A DNA stretch of 64,000 nt from Sipunculus nudus (lineage: Eukaryota > Annelida > Sipuncula > Golfingiida > Sipunculidae). This document shows, in pieces, positions 38,384-51,925 of the stretch. The stretch is taken from contig CM049318.1 in NCBI GenBank assembly GCA_026874595.1, positions 40,075,956 to 40,139,955 of the forward strand. Reading direction: 5' to 3'. How positions within the stretch are numbered: the first letter of the stretch is position 1; each line of letters begins with the position of its first letter. The position numbers and the translations under genes are program-made. The notes beneath the pieces were generated by a model. That model was not told where the DNA came from. It ran no database searches and saw only the letters and a program-made list of their open reading frames with translations.

Positions 38384-38920
38384 TCTTTAAGGACAAGTTA
38401 TAATTTTTGGATTATTCCTAACCCTGTGAATATAAGACTTGGAATCCTGGATGCATAAGAAATAACATAGTTATAATTGTGTAGATACATACCTTCATCC
38501 TCATTCAATTTCATAGTCAGTGGACCAAGTATATCCATATTACATTAATAATCCCCCCCCCCCCAATCTATTTAATCCTAAGCCTATTTTCTGTTCCGTT
38601 AATAATCTATATCATCTGATTAAGACAATTATTTTTATACAAGTCATATGATGAATCAATATATCCATTCTCCGGGGACAATCATTGTGTTCTTGGAAAG
38701 AAAGATCAAATTGATTTAAATGTATTAATGAATTGAATGATAATAATACAATTTATTTAAGAGTTTTTGAGCCAATAAGTTATATATTTTCAAATCAATT
38801 TTATTTTTTTCCAATATGTTTTACATTGTCCATCACTGATAGTCTTGTCAGCACTTCTACTGGATTTGATAAAATTCCTCAGACCGGGGTATTCTCTGAA
38901 CAACTCTACAATGAATACTT
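38384..38920. other. intronic sequence between transposons
   Basis: AT-rich with a 12-C run at 38553-38564. Nothing else recognised. Confidence 0.45.
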
Positions 38921-40562
38921 GGTTTGTTTGTTTGTTTGTTTGAGATATTTTATTGAATATGCACATATCTTATGGTACAGACATCAATGGGATTAAGTGC
39001 AAGCTACTTAAAGCTTATCTTGACTCTCTCCCTAATATTTCTAGTATAAAATATAAAATATAAAACATAAAACAATGGCAGTATTCAGTGTTATGGTAGG
39101 GGTTGTGTTTGGTAGTGGATGTTTGGTAGGTGAAAGTGTTATAGTTGTATGTCTGTGTTTTGGAGGTGTTGTGGGAGATTTTTATGTTTTGAACCGGTTT
39201 GTGTTTTCTATGTATGAACATACAGATGTAAAGATTTCTTCATTTCTGGTGTTGTTTGCATATGCGCTACCATAGAGGAGTTCTTCTACAGATATATCTT
39301 GGGGGGAGATATTTATTTCTAGAATTGACATGGAGTTGGCATTGCAGCAGATAATGTTCAGCATTTTCTGTTTCGTATCCACATTGACATTTTGGGTCGT
39401 TGGATAGGTGTCTTATATATAGATCGTAGTTTAAGTCACTGCTTTGTGTTCGCAGTCGGGTATGAATTATCTGGGCCTTTCTTGTACCTGAATTGAAGTA
39501 TTTTGGTGGTTTGTTTCTTGCAATTTCCCTGGATATATTATATTTAAGTGATTTGCTGGTTTGACAGTGTTTAAGTCTTTCATCTAATTTATTCCATAAT
39601 CTTATAGATTTTGGTAAGAATGAATTATAGTAGATCTCTGTTCTACAGAAAATGTCTTGTATATTGAGTCGATCACTAGATCTTGTATTAAAGGTGGTGT
39701 TTCTGTGTGGCCGTAATAGTAAGTACAGGTACTGGGGGGATTCTAGTTTTATCATTTTGTGCAGCTGGATGACCATTGAATTTTCTCTACGCGTTTTGAG
39801 TAGGGGCCAGCCTGTTTCTTTGTAGAGTTTTGCATGGCTAGTTCCCCTGACGCAGCCTGTTAATATTCTGGCAGCTTGTAATTGCACAGCTTCTAGTGTT
39901 TCGCTTTGTTCTTGTGTGCAGTTACACCACATAACATTACTGTATTCTAGTATTGGCCTTATATATGTATAATATATGTTTTCTAGAGTTTTCCTATCAA
40001 GCATATATTTTAATTTGCTCAATATTAAGATTTTAGAGTTTGCTTTTGCTTTTATATTTTCTATATGATCGTTCCATTTGCAGTCCTTTCTAAGTGTTAT
40101 TCCTAAATGTTTATGGGTGTTAGATTTATCTATTTTAATACCATTGAAATATAGGTCAGGATGGTCTGTTTTTGGTTTCATTGAGAATAACAGCGATCTG
40201 GTTTTTTTTGCATTGAAGGTGACTAACCATTTTTTTGACCATTTTGAGATTTGTTCCAAGTCTCTATTTAGTATTTTTGCTGCTAAAGATCGGTTTTCAA
40301 TGGTGAGATACAACAAGGTGTCGTCTGCAAATAGTCTAATATTACTTGTTATGTTGTCTGTAATGTCGTTAATGAATATTAGAAATAATAGGGGTCCAAG
40401 TATGGAACCTTGGGGTACCCCAGCATGAAGTGTTTCCCAATGGGAGAAATCGTTTTCGATTAATACTCGTTGTTTCCTATTTTTCAGGTACTGGGCAATC
40501 CAACGAAGCAGTTTACCTTTTATTCCAGCCGATGACAGTTTGGTACCACAGACTATCAACAA
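38921..40562 (-). mobile_element. 5'-truncated non-LTR retrotransposon (LINE) fragment
   Basis: On the minus strand this holds the C-terminal half of a reverse transcriptase ORF, a 3' UTR of about 230 bp and a terminal (CAAA)n tail (GTTT repeats at 38921-38942 on the plus strand). The endonuclease and the first half of the reverse transcriptase are missing, as is usual for incompletely copied LINEs. Possible target-site duplication is weak (CATTGT on both sides). Confidence 0.88.
39182..40562 (-). pseudogene. LINE reverse transcriptase, C-terminal part, frameshifted
   Basis: The main frame (431 codons, 40562-39267) contains GVPQGSILGPLLF and the catalytic FADDT motif, then the thumb region and a C-terminal cysteine/histidine motif (CQCGYETENAEHYLLQC), typical of jockey/CR1-type LINEs found in molluscs. 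Similarity begins at about KLSSAGIKGKLLRW; the upstream palm and endonuclease are absent. After CQLHVNSR the frame runs into an early stop, while the expected ending (SVEELLYGSA...SYIENTNRF) continues in the next frame to 39182. The switch falls at a run of six C (39301-39306), so a one-base slip is likely. Not functional. Confidence 0.88.
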
Positions 40563-43500
40563 TGTTAATTAACATGTACCTTTCATAAGTAGATAGAAAA
40601 CGTGGCAACCAGACATCAAAATTAATTGGCTTGGTGATCATTACATAACTGATAATATAACACCAAGTACTGATAAACATGTAGTATACTGGTTAGTGGT
40701 ATACTAGTTAAGTTCCATAGTACCATACAGCAACTGATATTCACAAATGAACACAGATTAATCCCAGTGCCAAAATAAAGATCAGCTGTTGATGAACACT
40801 GATTGTTTTACACATTTTACAGTGACACATATATCCTGCTGGCATTATTCAATGTGAGGGATATGACACAAAATACATCAAGCACATATGACTGAGGTTC
40901 ATGCCAATAGTTTTTTATACAGATCAGTCACAGAAGGATATTACCTTGTACTGCCAATATCACAGCACTAGCTCTTCCAAATGGACAAGTTTCATATCAC
41001 ATCCACCATCATACAGCATAGCACCAACAGTCCTGCTGGCTTGGTTAACCAGCCTTACAGCAAAAGATCCCGTGAAAATGAGAGCTGACTTATCATGATA
41101 ATCACATAATATGTGTTGTTACTCTGCCTGTAAAACGGACAATCACTATCACCAGCTATTATTGGAAGTGAACCAGTTTTGTACCAGGTTCTGTATGTAG
41201 CATATATAATGGTGCCATATCCATTGCTGGTGTTCATAAATTCCCTGTTAATCATCATCACAAAAAGTTTTGGTCCACAGCTGTATGTGTTCATTAACCT
41301 GTATTGTAACCAATCTGTGTGCTGGGATCCATATAGATTTTCCTTGATTCAATCTTATCACTACTTAGCTGCTGATAAAACAATGACAACAGGTAAATAA
41401 TTAAAATTATGTTTTATTTTTAAGGTTCATAAGATGGGAACATACATAATCAATCTCATTTGAAAACTACTGCTTATTTTTCTTGGAAATTACAAATATG
41501 AAATACACTGCAGATATTTAAGTTAACTTTTCCAGAAAATACTGCATATCAAATAGTAATACTGACCAAAACTGCAGCCATATATATATATGACCTTATC
41601 CAAATCAAATATTTAACGTCTTTAATTAAAACTGTTTATTATAATGAAAAAAGGAGCATTTTATTTTAGTATGTTTTATTTAAATATGTCTTATGTCTGT
41701 TAAATCAAATATCAACAGGAGACAAATTTCATTCATCTTGATAGGAAAATTCATAATACTGGTATGCTGAAATATTATTTCTTTGGTTACAGATGAATTT
41801 AAATACCAGGCCCCAGATAAATACAGACCAACACTTAGCTGAGTGTGCTTTGATGAACCATTCTCCCTAGAGAACTGAAACACGTCTGGCAAAACCTGCA
41901 TCGTCATCTAAATCCAACTTGAGCCATATGTCATATGGGCAACCAAGTATTGCTTTGTATGATTTATAAACTGTCCACAAACTGTCACTGCCCTACACAC
42001 CTGTCACTTTAGTGTATATATCTACCTCCACCCAAATGTTTACATAGGTCTTATTACCTGCATGCCCTAAGCCCTTCTTTCAGTTTCACCTGTATGTTGT
42101 ACACATAAAATTCAGATTTAGGCTAAATATATGGATACCTTTTAACATGATACATATCAGTCGAACTACTGAAGAGTTAAGTTACAGTGTTACAGTAAAA
42201 GTTACCTTATCATGCACTTGCATCTTTATACTGGAGCTTTAACTCATTCTTAGCATGATGAACATAGATCTACAGATTTAATGGGGTGGGGAGGGGGAGG
42301 TTACCATAATTAGCAACCCACCCCCCCCCCCCCCGGACCCTCTTGCCTGTGGTTTTATTAAAACCATTACCTGCCCTGGGTCCCACAATGTGATAAGGCG
42401 ATTGTTATATGATATCCATCCTTGTGAAAAAGGAGGAAACATGTATCTCTTTTAGGTAAAATAAAGTATAGACATACTGAGGAGATGATGGTGTTGCATA
42501 GGACACCACCTTCTGTATAAACTCAAAAGGTAAGCCATGCAGTGCGTTGATGTAACTGCATGAAGACCCCGAACTCTGTTTAGAACTGCAGAACATCCTG
42601 TGTTCTAGCACTGAGATTTTTTTTAAATATGTTGATTTCTCATAAAAACCTACAGCAATTTTAATTGTCTAAATTATACAAAACAGTGACAAATAAGTCA
42701 GGGCTTTATACATCATTACTGTGTTAGTATTAATTAAGGAACAGATGATATATTACATCAGTGAATATATCATTGTGAAAAAAGAGTACAATGAAAGTTC
42801 TTTCACCTGCAATCAAAATGACAAAACTGACCATCTCATCTGTTTGATATTGTAATTTGAATCATGGGTTTGGCAACATATATACTCAATTTATTATAAC
42901 ATTACCACAAAGAGGACACAAGGTCTGACACTACTGATGAAAACAGTGACTAAACTGATGAGTAACAGACCAAGTGCTGTAAACCTGACTTATCTGTATA
43001 ACTCACAAACCTTTTCCTCTGCTTTTATACATGCAGCATACTCTCAGGTTCTGAAAAAGGAAACAGTAATTCCTACCTTTATGTTTCTTAGACTTTGTGT
43101 TTCCACTCATGGTTTTGGCAACCAGTACAAACTCCAAAATCCCAGTATATATTCACTCCTTCCTAGAAATGGCTGTGGTTGGCCATTGGAGCCAGAAACA
43201 TGGCAGGGCACTTGAGATAACAAGTTTCCTGAAGGTTAACTGGCACAGGCAGCAACAAAACTTATCTCTACATCCTGTGCAGTCACAAGATGCTTGAACT
43301 GAAATCACCTTCATTATGAGCAAAAATGGAACAAATCTATGCTTTGCCAATGCTATTTTTCTTTAACATAAGATGTCTTGATGGCTCTGAAGTTACAGAG
43401 CTTGAGCATAAGAGCTTAAGTATTCTACATACAACCAGCAATGCTGACAAATGGTGATTTATATAGCTGTTAATGGAACTTTTAATGAATACTGACCTGA

Positions 43501-46500
43501 TGCCCACTCAAGAATGCTCCTGCTTTATACTTTACATTTGAGGTATCTTGACAGCTCTTTGAATTTATAACCTCCACTTTTCCATAATATTACAGTTGCA
43601 ATTATGCTGCAAATTGTTACTTAAAACAGGAGGTCCTTAAAGGTGGGTCATCCCCCACCATCATGCATAAACTGAGCAAATAAAAATTTTATCATGCTAT
43701 TTAATATTATATCTTTATCATAAAGCTTGGATGTTTAAATTTGTACATGCCACAGAGTTGGGATTAAATATGTTGAAAACACAGATTACCTGTATTTTTA
43801 ACTGAGAGACAATCAAGTCTCCACACCTTATAGTTCTAAAAAGGCCAACTTTTTTTATTTCTCTTTAAATAGGCCTACATTTCTGTGAATTACATGGCTT
43901 GAAAGTAATTCAGCTAAGAAAGACAAGCATGTACCAATCCCTGTATTTAAAAAAAATAAGACTGTCATTGATTAATTAAAAATAAAATATAATCTTACAC
44001 AGAAGGAAAGATCAAATCATTACCTTTCTTATATAGGCTTTCTTTTTAAAATAGCCATGAGGTAATTATGTAGAAATATGAATTATTTATAGCACTGATA
44101 TATATATACAGCTAGGAAGTAACTTGTGCTGTTCACAAACTGATTACAGTATATGTATCTGGACTTTAATCAGGTGTATGTAATCTGACCAAAAATCTGG
44201 GTTGGACTATATTGAAAAGGTGTTTATTTGCACAGAAAACACATTTATTTAAGAAATATTTACAAAAATGTTGCTAATGTTATGATATATATGTATATGG
44301 ATGACCCACACTGAAACCAAGCATTTTTAACATGTAATATAATCAAGGAGCATACCAGAGCCATGGATTTTAAAATTAAGAAAACTATTCAAATGGTTGA
44401 TGAGGTATGCAGTAGTTTTAAATTATCTGAAACTAATCTGAAATATATACTATAGAATTATAAAGTAAAAACTTATAGACATCAGTCCAATTTGACTGCA
44501 AGTTCAATGCCCTGGGACACTACCATCAAATGAAATTCTTCTGCATTAATGCTCCATCAGACTTGTTTACATTCTGGCCAAGCCTTTCAAAGGCTGACCT
44601 ACGCATGGCGCAGTCAACCAAGGGAGCAAGCTTCAATAGCTGGCCTCCATTAATTAACTGACCCACCCAGATCCCTTTCCCAAAATGCAAATCTTAACTG
44701 GACCCAATTGTGACCTGTGTACCAGTCTTTTCCTGCATCAATCATCACAAGTGAATGACCAGTATAATGTTTGTAGGCAATATATTATTTACTGCTAATA
44801 TAAAATATTATCAATACCTCCATATATAGCTTGGAATTCAGTTTTTTTCAGAAATACAGTCAATTGTTAATCTTATTATTACAAAGTAATTATATATGGC
44901 ACTACTTATAATTTGAAACAAGATGGCTTAATTAACATTCCTTTATTATTTCCTTTGAAAACTGGGAATCAATTAAATACATACTTCCTGATATAAAGCA
45001 AACACAAAAATCAATCAGAAATTCAGAACACCAGCTTGTAGGAAATATTTAAAATTTATGATTTCCATATATATTATGTAATAGGTACATATATACTATA
45101 GATTGTGGGCTCTGATAACCAACTCACCTGAGCTAGATGTGTCAACAGTAATGGTATTTCCGAAAGAGAGAAACTGATGGTCAATCTGATATACAACCAG
45201 GGAGCTCCATGCTTGGCACCAGTGTGAAATAACTGCTGTATGGACCAGTGTTAACAGCAGTATGGACAAGTTTAATTCCACTATACTGTGGATGGACAGC
45301 ACATTTAACTACCACTTCTCAGTCAAGATACAGGTCAGAGAAACTGGCGCCTCTGCCCATCATTTGTCCAATGCTGTTGATATGAAAGTGGTCAGTAATC
45401 AGCACTGGCCGTGTGCTGTGCCCTTATTGACCAGCAGGGTCAAGTGGTCAACACATCAGCAGGGAGGGGGGTTGCCTTAAGGTTCTTTCTGGATTTCCAG
45501 GGATTTCCTGGGATTGCCAACAGATCTGTTTGTACTCCATACTGTCTGGTATGAATGAAGTACATGTGTTTTCACTTCCTTTATACCTACCATGCTGGTG
45601 TTCCTACTGACTAGTTTACAGAACATAAAATGTCTCATTTGGATGCTTATTTGGGATCTATTGGCCTTGTGGTTTGTTAAGGGTTTGCTATTATAAAGCT
45701 GTAAGTGAATAAAAGACCAGGATCTTAGATTGAATAGCTTACATTTCCAGTTTGTTAAGCTTTTAGGGAATTTCAACTGATTTGGTGTTTTAATGCCATG
45801 TCATATATATTGTTAAGTATTTATGAAAAGTTAATTGGCTGGTGTTTTAAAGTTGATTATATTTGAAATTATATTATAATTTGAAATATTTGAAAAATTA
45901 TGTCAATATCAATCATGCAAAGAAGATTCATGCTGCAATCTGCTGGGAGCCTAATGACTAAAAAATAAAAAATTAAGAAGTTAAGGATGTGTAAAATTAA
46001 TTAATTTAAGCATTAAGAAGTAATATCCAAACCAATCACAAAAATAATTTGTAAATATAATTTGTCAACCTGGCCTAGGACAATTAACATATTAAAAATA
46101 AAACAGTTGTATAATTCTACTCAATAAATATAAACATTTTCCATTAAATTTTATGTGCACAAGTTATTTATATCAACTTTGCATGTATCATGAATAATTG
46201 GGGCAAATGACCAAAGGTATGCAGTGGAAGTTCAAGACTGAGAGTGACAGCTGCTGCAGGAGTGGGCAGTTTGAATCTGCAGCTGTATCTACATGTATAA
46301 CACCAAATTACTCAAATATCCCCCTCCTGCAAAGAGTCGTTGTAAATGTTTGTTGAAAAATACAGAATATCAGACCTTAATCAGTAATCACCCACACCTA
46401 TAATATCTAAGTACAGCAGTATTTGGATGTATTAAAATATAAGAATAATTCCACAATACCTCACCAATCTTTAGCTTTTACAGTCATTATATTAGGACCT

Positions 46501-49306
46501 GTGTCACAGTTGATGTATCACATTTAATTACTGCATGTTTAACAATGATTAATGCATGTTTGCACCTGCCGGTCTGATACAATGCACATATTCAGATTCT
46601 GATTAAGGAACTATGTTTTCAGTGTTGCTGTAAGTAAAACTAATCTGTTTGTGCAGATGCATCATCCTCTCTTATTCCTCTGAAGTAATGGGGCACCTTA
46701 TTCCAGAGGGATTCATATTGCAGTTACTTCTGATTCGTGAACATCATGAAATTAAAACCCTCGCAAACAAGAAGGCAACCATGGTATAAACTGCTGCAAG
46801 ATCATAAGAGACAGAAAGAGGGACAAATATTTCCTCATTTTTACTGGTAGACTGGCAAAAGATAAAACAGGTATATCAAAACATATCTATGCTTTAATTA
46901 CTTCTACATTCCTGTGATATATCCATGAATACCAGAAGAGTCTAAAGGATGTAACCTCCTGGTAGCTAAGTCTGACCAGGTATCAGTTAAATCGGCACAT
47001 TATAACACTTATAGAACTTCCAAGATAACAACATTGTATGTTGTTACAAGTGGCAAATTGTCACAGACAACCTTAGCTGCGTGGTCCATGAAGTGCTAAG
47101 ATGGCCAGCGGGGTCAGCGAGAATCATCTATTATTGAATCAAATGGCATATTATCTCTGGCCATCTGAGCTCAATAAGGGGTTTTCTATGATCCTACTGT
47201 CTGCTTACTCCGGTGTAGCAGAGTAAACTACCATTGGATAAGTACTAGCCCTGTGTCCATTTCACCAGGCCGTATCTCACTGTAATTAATGTTTGATCTG
47301 GCTACCTGATACTATTGGGAGGCAGCAAACAACAGACCCTGGTCAATGTTCTGGAATCACTCCTATTCTTAAAGAACTGCATCAAAGCATGGATTACAGA
47401 AACTTTTGAACTCACTTCAATCTTTACTCTTATTATACTCATTCTGGCTAGGATTTCTTTTCTCCAGTTTCATCCAAAGCCAAATGGCAACTTTATCAAA
47501 AAGTGCATTAATTTGTAACCATATTTCTTTATTGACCATGGGATAAAAATTCAAGTTGCTCACGCATGCATGAATTGTGGTGAAAGCCAAACGAAAACCC
47601 TTACCAATTTTCCTCCTAGTGATGTAAAACTCCTCTGGATTTATGGTTAATTATGAAAAATGATGACCCAACCCCCAGACACACTGGTTTCACATACACC
47701 CATTTGAAGAATTGTTGTTGTGCTACGTTGATGACTTCAGGGGAAGACCTTGTTCTTTAACATATAGTTTATTTCATTGAACATCACATATACAGCTTCA
47801 CAGTTGAACAATACATATACCAGTTCCTGACATTATGGCTCATTTATTTTTGTTTAATATGACCATTACTAACTCTGGAATGTAACTGTTACTGAATGCC
47901 AGGCAAGTATTGAAATGAGTTACTGGTGGTGCCACCTGGTCTTCTTTAGTCTAACTAATAATCAAGACCACCAGCAGCTGTACCAAAGGCACATGAATCT
48001 GTTTCTGGGGCAAAATGAAAACTGTTGTGGATGAAGCATCAAGCCAGAATTTCAATTCCTTTTTATTGAATAGTATACAAAGAATATTTCTATTAAGTTC
48101 ATTTAACTTTATCCTACACCTTATACATAATTTTGTCAGATTTTTTTACTTAAGTGTACATTCTCTGACAGAAACATTAGACTGGGCAGTTACTTATGCT
48201 ATTTTCTCTTGATATAGGAACTATGTTACTTTATGGAATATATGACATTAAAGCTAAAGTTCACAGGTTAAATAAGACTTTTTCCATTAAAGATCTTTAC
48301 CTTATTACATACAGAATAAAACATGCAAAATATTAAAGTATGCATTGTCAGTAATATTATCAAAAATTTAACGTGTTAAAAAAACTGTCATTAATATATT
48401 TTTATATCTATAGTTTTATAAGGCACACATATTTTGCTTTAATTTGAAAAAAAAAATATAATCATTTAAAATTACCAGATATCTGACAGATATTGTTAAT
48501 AATTAAACTTTTTCTATGATTTTCTGAGTTTCACAAATAAAAAAAAATTTACATAACAAAATAAATTTGTTTCATCAGTCATCTGGTGAATATAATTTCA
48601 AGACACTAGAGACTAGATCACGAAACACCCTGGTTTCCTTTATCTCTAGTTTCCTAATCAGGATGACTAAGATTTTGGGAAAGGGATAAGTCACCTTCTG
48701 TACACAGATCTTTGGCATCTCTGCCGTCACTTATAACAGCCTGTGGTATGTAAATATTATCATGAGCTGACCAGGCCTCTCAGGGGACCATCACATCACT
48801 CAGTGGACACTTGTACCACCCCGTTGCAGGACACACTTTATACAGATCATCTTACTGATGTTAGTATCAGTTTTCTGCAGGTGGTACAAGCTGTACTTGT
48901 TTCTCACAACCTTGATGACCCCACTTAACATCAGATACCCAGATTCTATGCCAGAGCATGATTCTTTATCCTCTGTATCTAATGTTCTGAGGGCCACAAT
49001 TTGCACTCTGATAACCAGAGATATAAGAAGAATACAGTATTCTGCCATACAAATACAAATAAAACTTTCACATGATATTTCTTGTGTCATATTCAATCGT
49101 TCATATTTTATTAGAAAATTTTTTAAATGAACCTGACAGATAATGAGAGGTTCCAGTGCATATATTGGAATGGGTAATTATAGCCTGAACTTAAATACTA
49201 TCATGCAAATGAAGTATGCCATCAACATCTGTAAACTGTATTTCTGAATAATAAATGGACTTAAAACACTGAGCAACTAGAATACGGGTAGTCGACAAGC
49301 GACTAC
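40563..49306. other. long intronic stretch, nothing firm
   Basis: About 8.7 kb of AT-rich DNA. A 14-C run lies at 42321-42334, short AT tracts near 41581 and 44098, and a lone GGTGGTGCCACC word at 47927-47938. A local CTGCAGCTG-type inverted repeat lies at 46239-46287. ORFs are all under 100 codons with no homology I recognise. Confidence 0.45.
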
Positions 49307-50865
49307 TTGTATCCGCCTAAATCAGAGTGGAACGGGTGAAGTGTTGCATATTAGCATGGATATTTTATCCCATGGCAGACAAACAGATGGGAGCTGTGCA
49401 AACATGGCTGCAGGTGGCGCCACCAGTTTTGCGTATGATAAAGAGCTATGTGAGATTTATACACATGCAAAATTTTGGCCCAATCGGTCAAACGGTTCCC
49501 TAGATATGAGCTTGGATGTCTGCAGCGTAAACTTGATTGTAGGAGGCGCCACCTGTCATAAAATCAGAAAAGCTATCCAGGATGTATAAGCATGCCGAAT
49601 TTCAGGTGAATTAGTCAAACCACTGCAGAAATATGAGTGATTTTAACCCAAGGCAGAAGAACAGATGGACACTGTGCAAACATGGTTGCAGGTGGTGCCA
49701 CCATTTTTGGTGTATGTTATAAAGCTCTCCAAGGGCTACATTTGTGCAAAAAAATTTTCCTGATCGGTCAAACGGTTCCTGTGATATGAGCTTGGATGTC
49801 TGCAGCGTAAACGTGAATGTAGGTGGCGCCACCTGTCATAAAATCATAAAAGCTATCCAGGATGTATACGCATGCCAAATTTCAGGTGAATTAGTCAAGT
49901 CACTGCAGAGATATGAGTGATTTTAACCCAAGGCAGACAAACAGATGGACACTGTGCAAACATGGTTGCAGGTAGCGCCACCATTTTTGGTGTATGTTAT
50001 AAAGCTCTCCAAGGGCTACATTTGTGCAAAAGAATTTTCCTGATCGGTCAAACGGTTCCCGAGATATGACTTTTGATGTCTGCAGCGTAAACGTGAATGT
50101 AGGTGGCGCCACCTGTCATAAAATCAGAAAAGCTATCCAGGATGTATACGCATGCCCAATTTCAGGTGAATTAGTCAAGTCACTGCAGAGATATGAGTGA
50201 TTTTAACCCAAGGCAGACGAACAGATGGACACTGTGCAAACATGGTTGCAGGTAGCGCCACCATTTTTGGTGTATGTTATAAAGCTCTCCAAGGGCTACA
50301 TTTGTGCAAAAGAATTTTCCTGATCGGTCAAACGGTTCCCGAGATATGAGCTTGGATGTCTGCAGCGTAAACGTGAATGTAGGTGGCGCCACCTGTCATA
50401 AAATCAGAAAAGCTATCCAGGATGTTTACGCATGCCCAATTTCAGGTGAATTAGTCAAGTCACTGCAGAGATATGAGTGATTTTAACCCAAGGCAGACGA
50501 ACAGATGGACACTGTGCAAACATGGTTGCAGGTGGCGCCACCATTTTTGGTGTATGTTATAAAGCTCTCCGAGGGCTACATTTGTGCAAAAAAATTTTCC
50601 TGATCGGTCAAACGGTTCCCGAGATATGTGGGTTTATGTGTGGAAACAGACGCACAAACGGACGCAGAGCGCAAAGGAAAGGTCAGAGGTCAAAACAAAA
50701 TCGGGGCGCAGCAGTTCACATGTGACCCGAACATAATCCCGGGTTTCGGAAAATTCCGCCCAGCGGTTACGGAGGAGTTCTCCGGACACCTACGCGGCGG
50801 CGGCGGCGGCGGCGGCGGCCAGCTGAAAACATAGTATCCGCAAAACTCTGTTTTGGCGGATACAA
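49307..50865. mobile_element. 1.56-kb element of 280-bp tandem repeats with terminal inverted repeats
   Basis: TTGTATCCGCC at 49307-49317 is exactly inverted as GGCGGATACAA at 50855-50865. Just outside the left end is a perfect hairpin, GTAGTCG-ACAAG-CGACTAC. The right end itself folds as GTATCCGCAAAA-CTCTG-TTTTGGCGGATAC. Inside are about 4.5 copies of a 280-bp unit (starts near 49382, 49660, 49940, 50220, 50500). Each unit is made of two diverged halves of about 140 bp, both headed by GGTGGCGCCACC or a variant. A (GGC)n stretch (50795-50819) precedes the right end. Tandem cores, a microsatellite and a short hairpin end recall pearl/Helitron-like elements. The 70-80-codon ORFs repeated every 280 bp are by-products. 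Confidence 0.8.
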
Positions 50866-51057
50866 TAAGGTGTATTATCTTAGGATATCAATTCATTTTG
50901 GCTGAATACAAAAGTTAGATGAAAAACTACCCTGGCACATTGTCAGTCTTTAATTCGTAACTGTTTTACACAATATGTTTTGGTTCTGTGTGTCAGTAAT
51001 CCATACTCTGTTTTCAAAACAAGACTGCCTGATCAGAGGTCATACATATATAATAAA

Positions 51058-51925
51058 TTATTACATGTATATGTCAAAACCCAGATCCCAATCAATGACT
51101 GATTAGGATTCCCTCCAGTCTAAACCTTGAGCTTGATTTGGGCTTGACCAGATCCCAATTGGGTTTAGGCCAGACAGAGTCCTGATCTCAATTTGCCTGG
51201 AATAATCACTGATTGTTCTAGACCAATTCCCAATCGGTCCAGACCAAATCCTGATCGTGATTCTGACCAGTCCAAACCACAATCAGGATCTGGTCCAGCC
51301 CAGATTCAGATTGTGAGTTGACATTATCCTAAAATATATATACTAAATAACCCCTTTAGCACGTATATACCTCTGATTAAATTCAGGATATTAAATTCAC
51401 CTTAGTTCAGCTTCTTATAAACTTTTATCTAATTTTGTTATAACAAAATTTTATTTATGAAATGTATAAACCTTGGAACACAAAGTCATAGAGTTAGTTA
51501 AACAAGTTAATACAGGACAGATACCTAGCTGACAGGAAGAATTAATTGAATAAAAGAATACTGCTGACTTACGTGGCACAACTTAACCTTTGTGAAAACT
51601 GAAATACTGGTATGTTACATTTGATGAAACTTTTCCTGGCTTTTATTACCTACATGCATAATGTATGTAAGAATCAAAATAATTAAATTCTGTATCTAAA
51701 ACATTTTATAAATATAAACAATTTTACACTGATTTGATAATTAAAAAGAGCCTTGTGGACATAAAGTTAGAATATAAATACAGTTATGTGCTGGATCAGG
51801 GGTATGGGTCACCATAATCTTGCAGTGACTATAGACAGGAATTCATTCTCTTTGTTATTGATGTTAGATCGGGATTTAGGCCAGCCTGAATCCTACGGTT
51901 TGAATCTGGTCTGGACCAATCAGAA
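51058..51925. mobile_element. diverged inverted-repeat element, relative of 37051-38156
   Basis: The left part (51068-51325) is made of CCAGATCCCAATC, GGTCCAGACC and CTGATC...GATCAG-type words, starting with ATGTCAAAACCCAGATC, much like the arm of the 37-kb element (GTCGAGGCCCAGATTAG). A short matching right part (51866-51925: GATCGGGATTTAGGCCAGCC, GAATCTGGTCTGGACC) closes an AT-rich core. The right arm is mostly lost. Confidence 0.5.

Noticed and set aside
39075-40428. Plus-strand ORFs of 66-116 codons opposite the LINE
   Set aside because: Antisense shadows of the reverse transcriptase frame.
45096-45480. Possible exon on either strand near 45.1-45.5 kb
   Set aside because: Short frames on both strands, no convincing acceptor/donor pair, no recognised motif.
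46239-46287. Inverted CTGCAGCTG segment with TTTGAATCTGC resembling a tRNA B box
   Set aside because: No A box or acceptor pairing; treated as a chance palindrome.
49611-50392. Three near-identical 70-73 codon minus ORFs spaced 280 bp
   Set aside because: By-products of the 280-bp repeat; they cross the palindromic heads and show no protein-like conservation that I can judge.
49400-50640. CRISPR-like regular spacing of repeats
   Set aside because: Units are 280 bp and contiguous with no unique spacers, in a eukaryotic intron; it is a tandem higher-order repeat.
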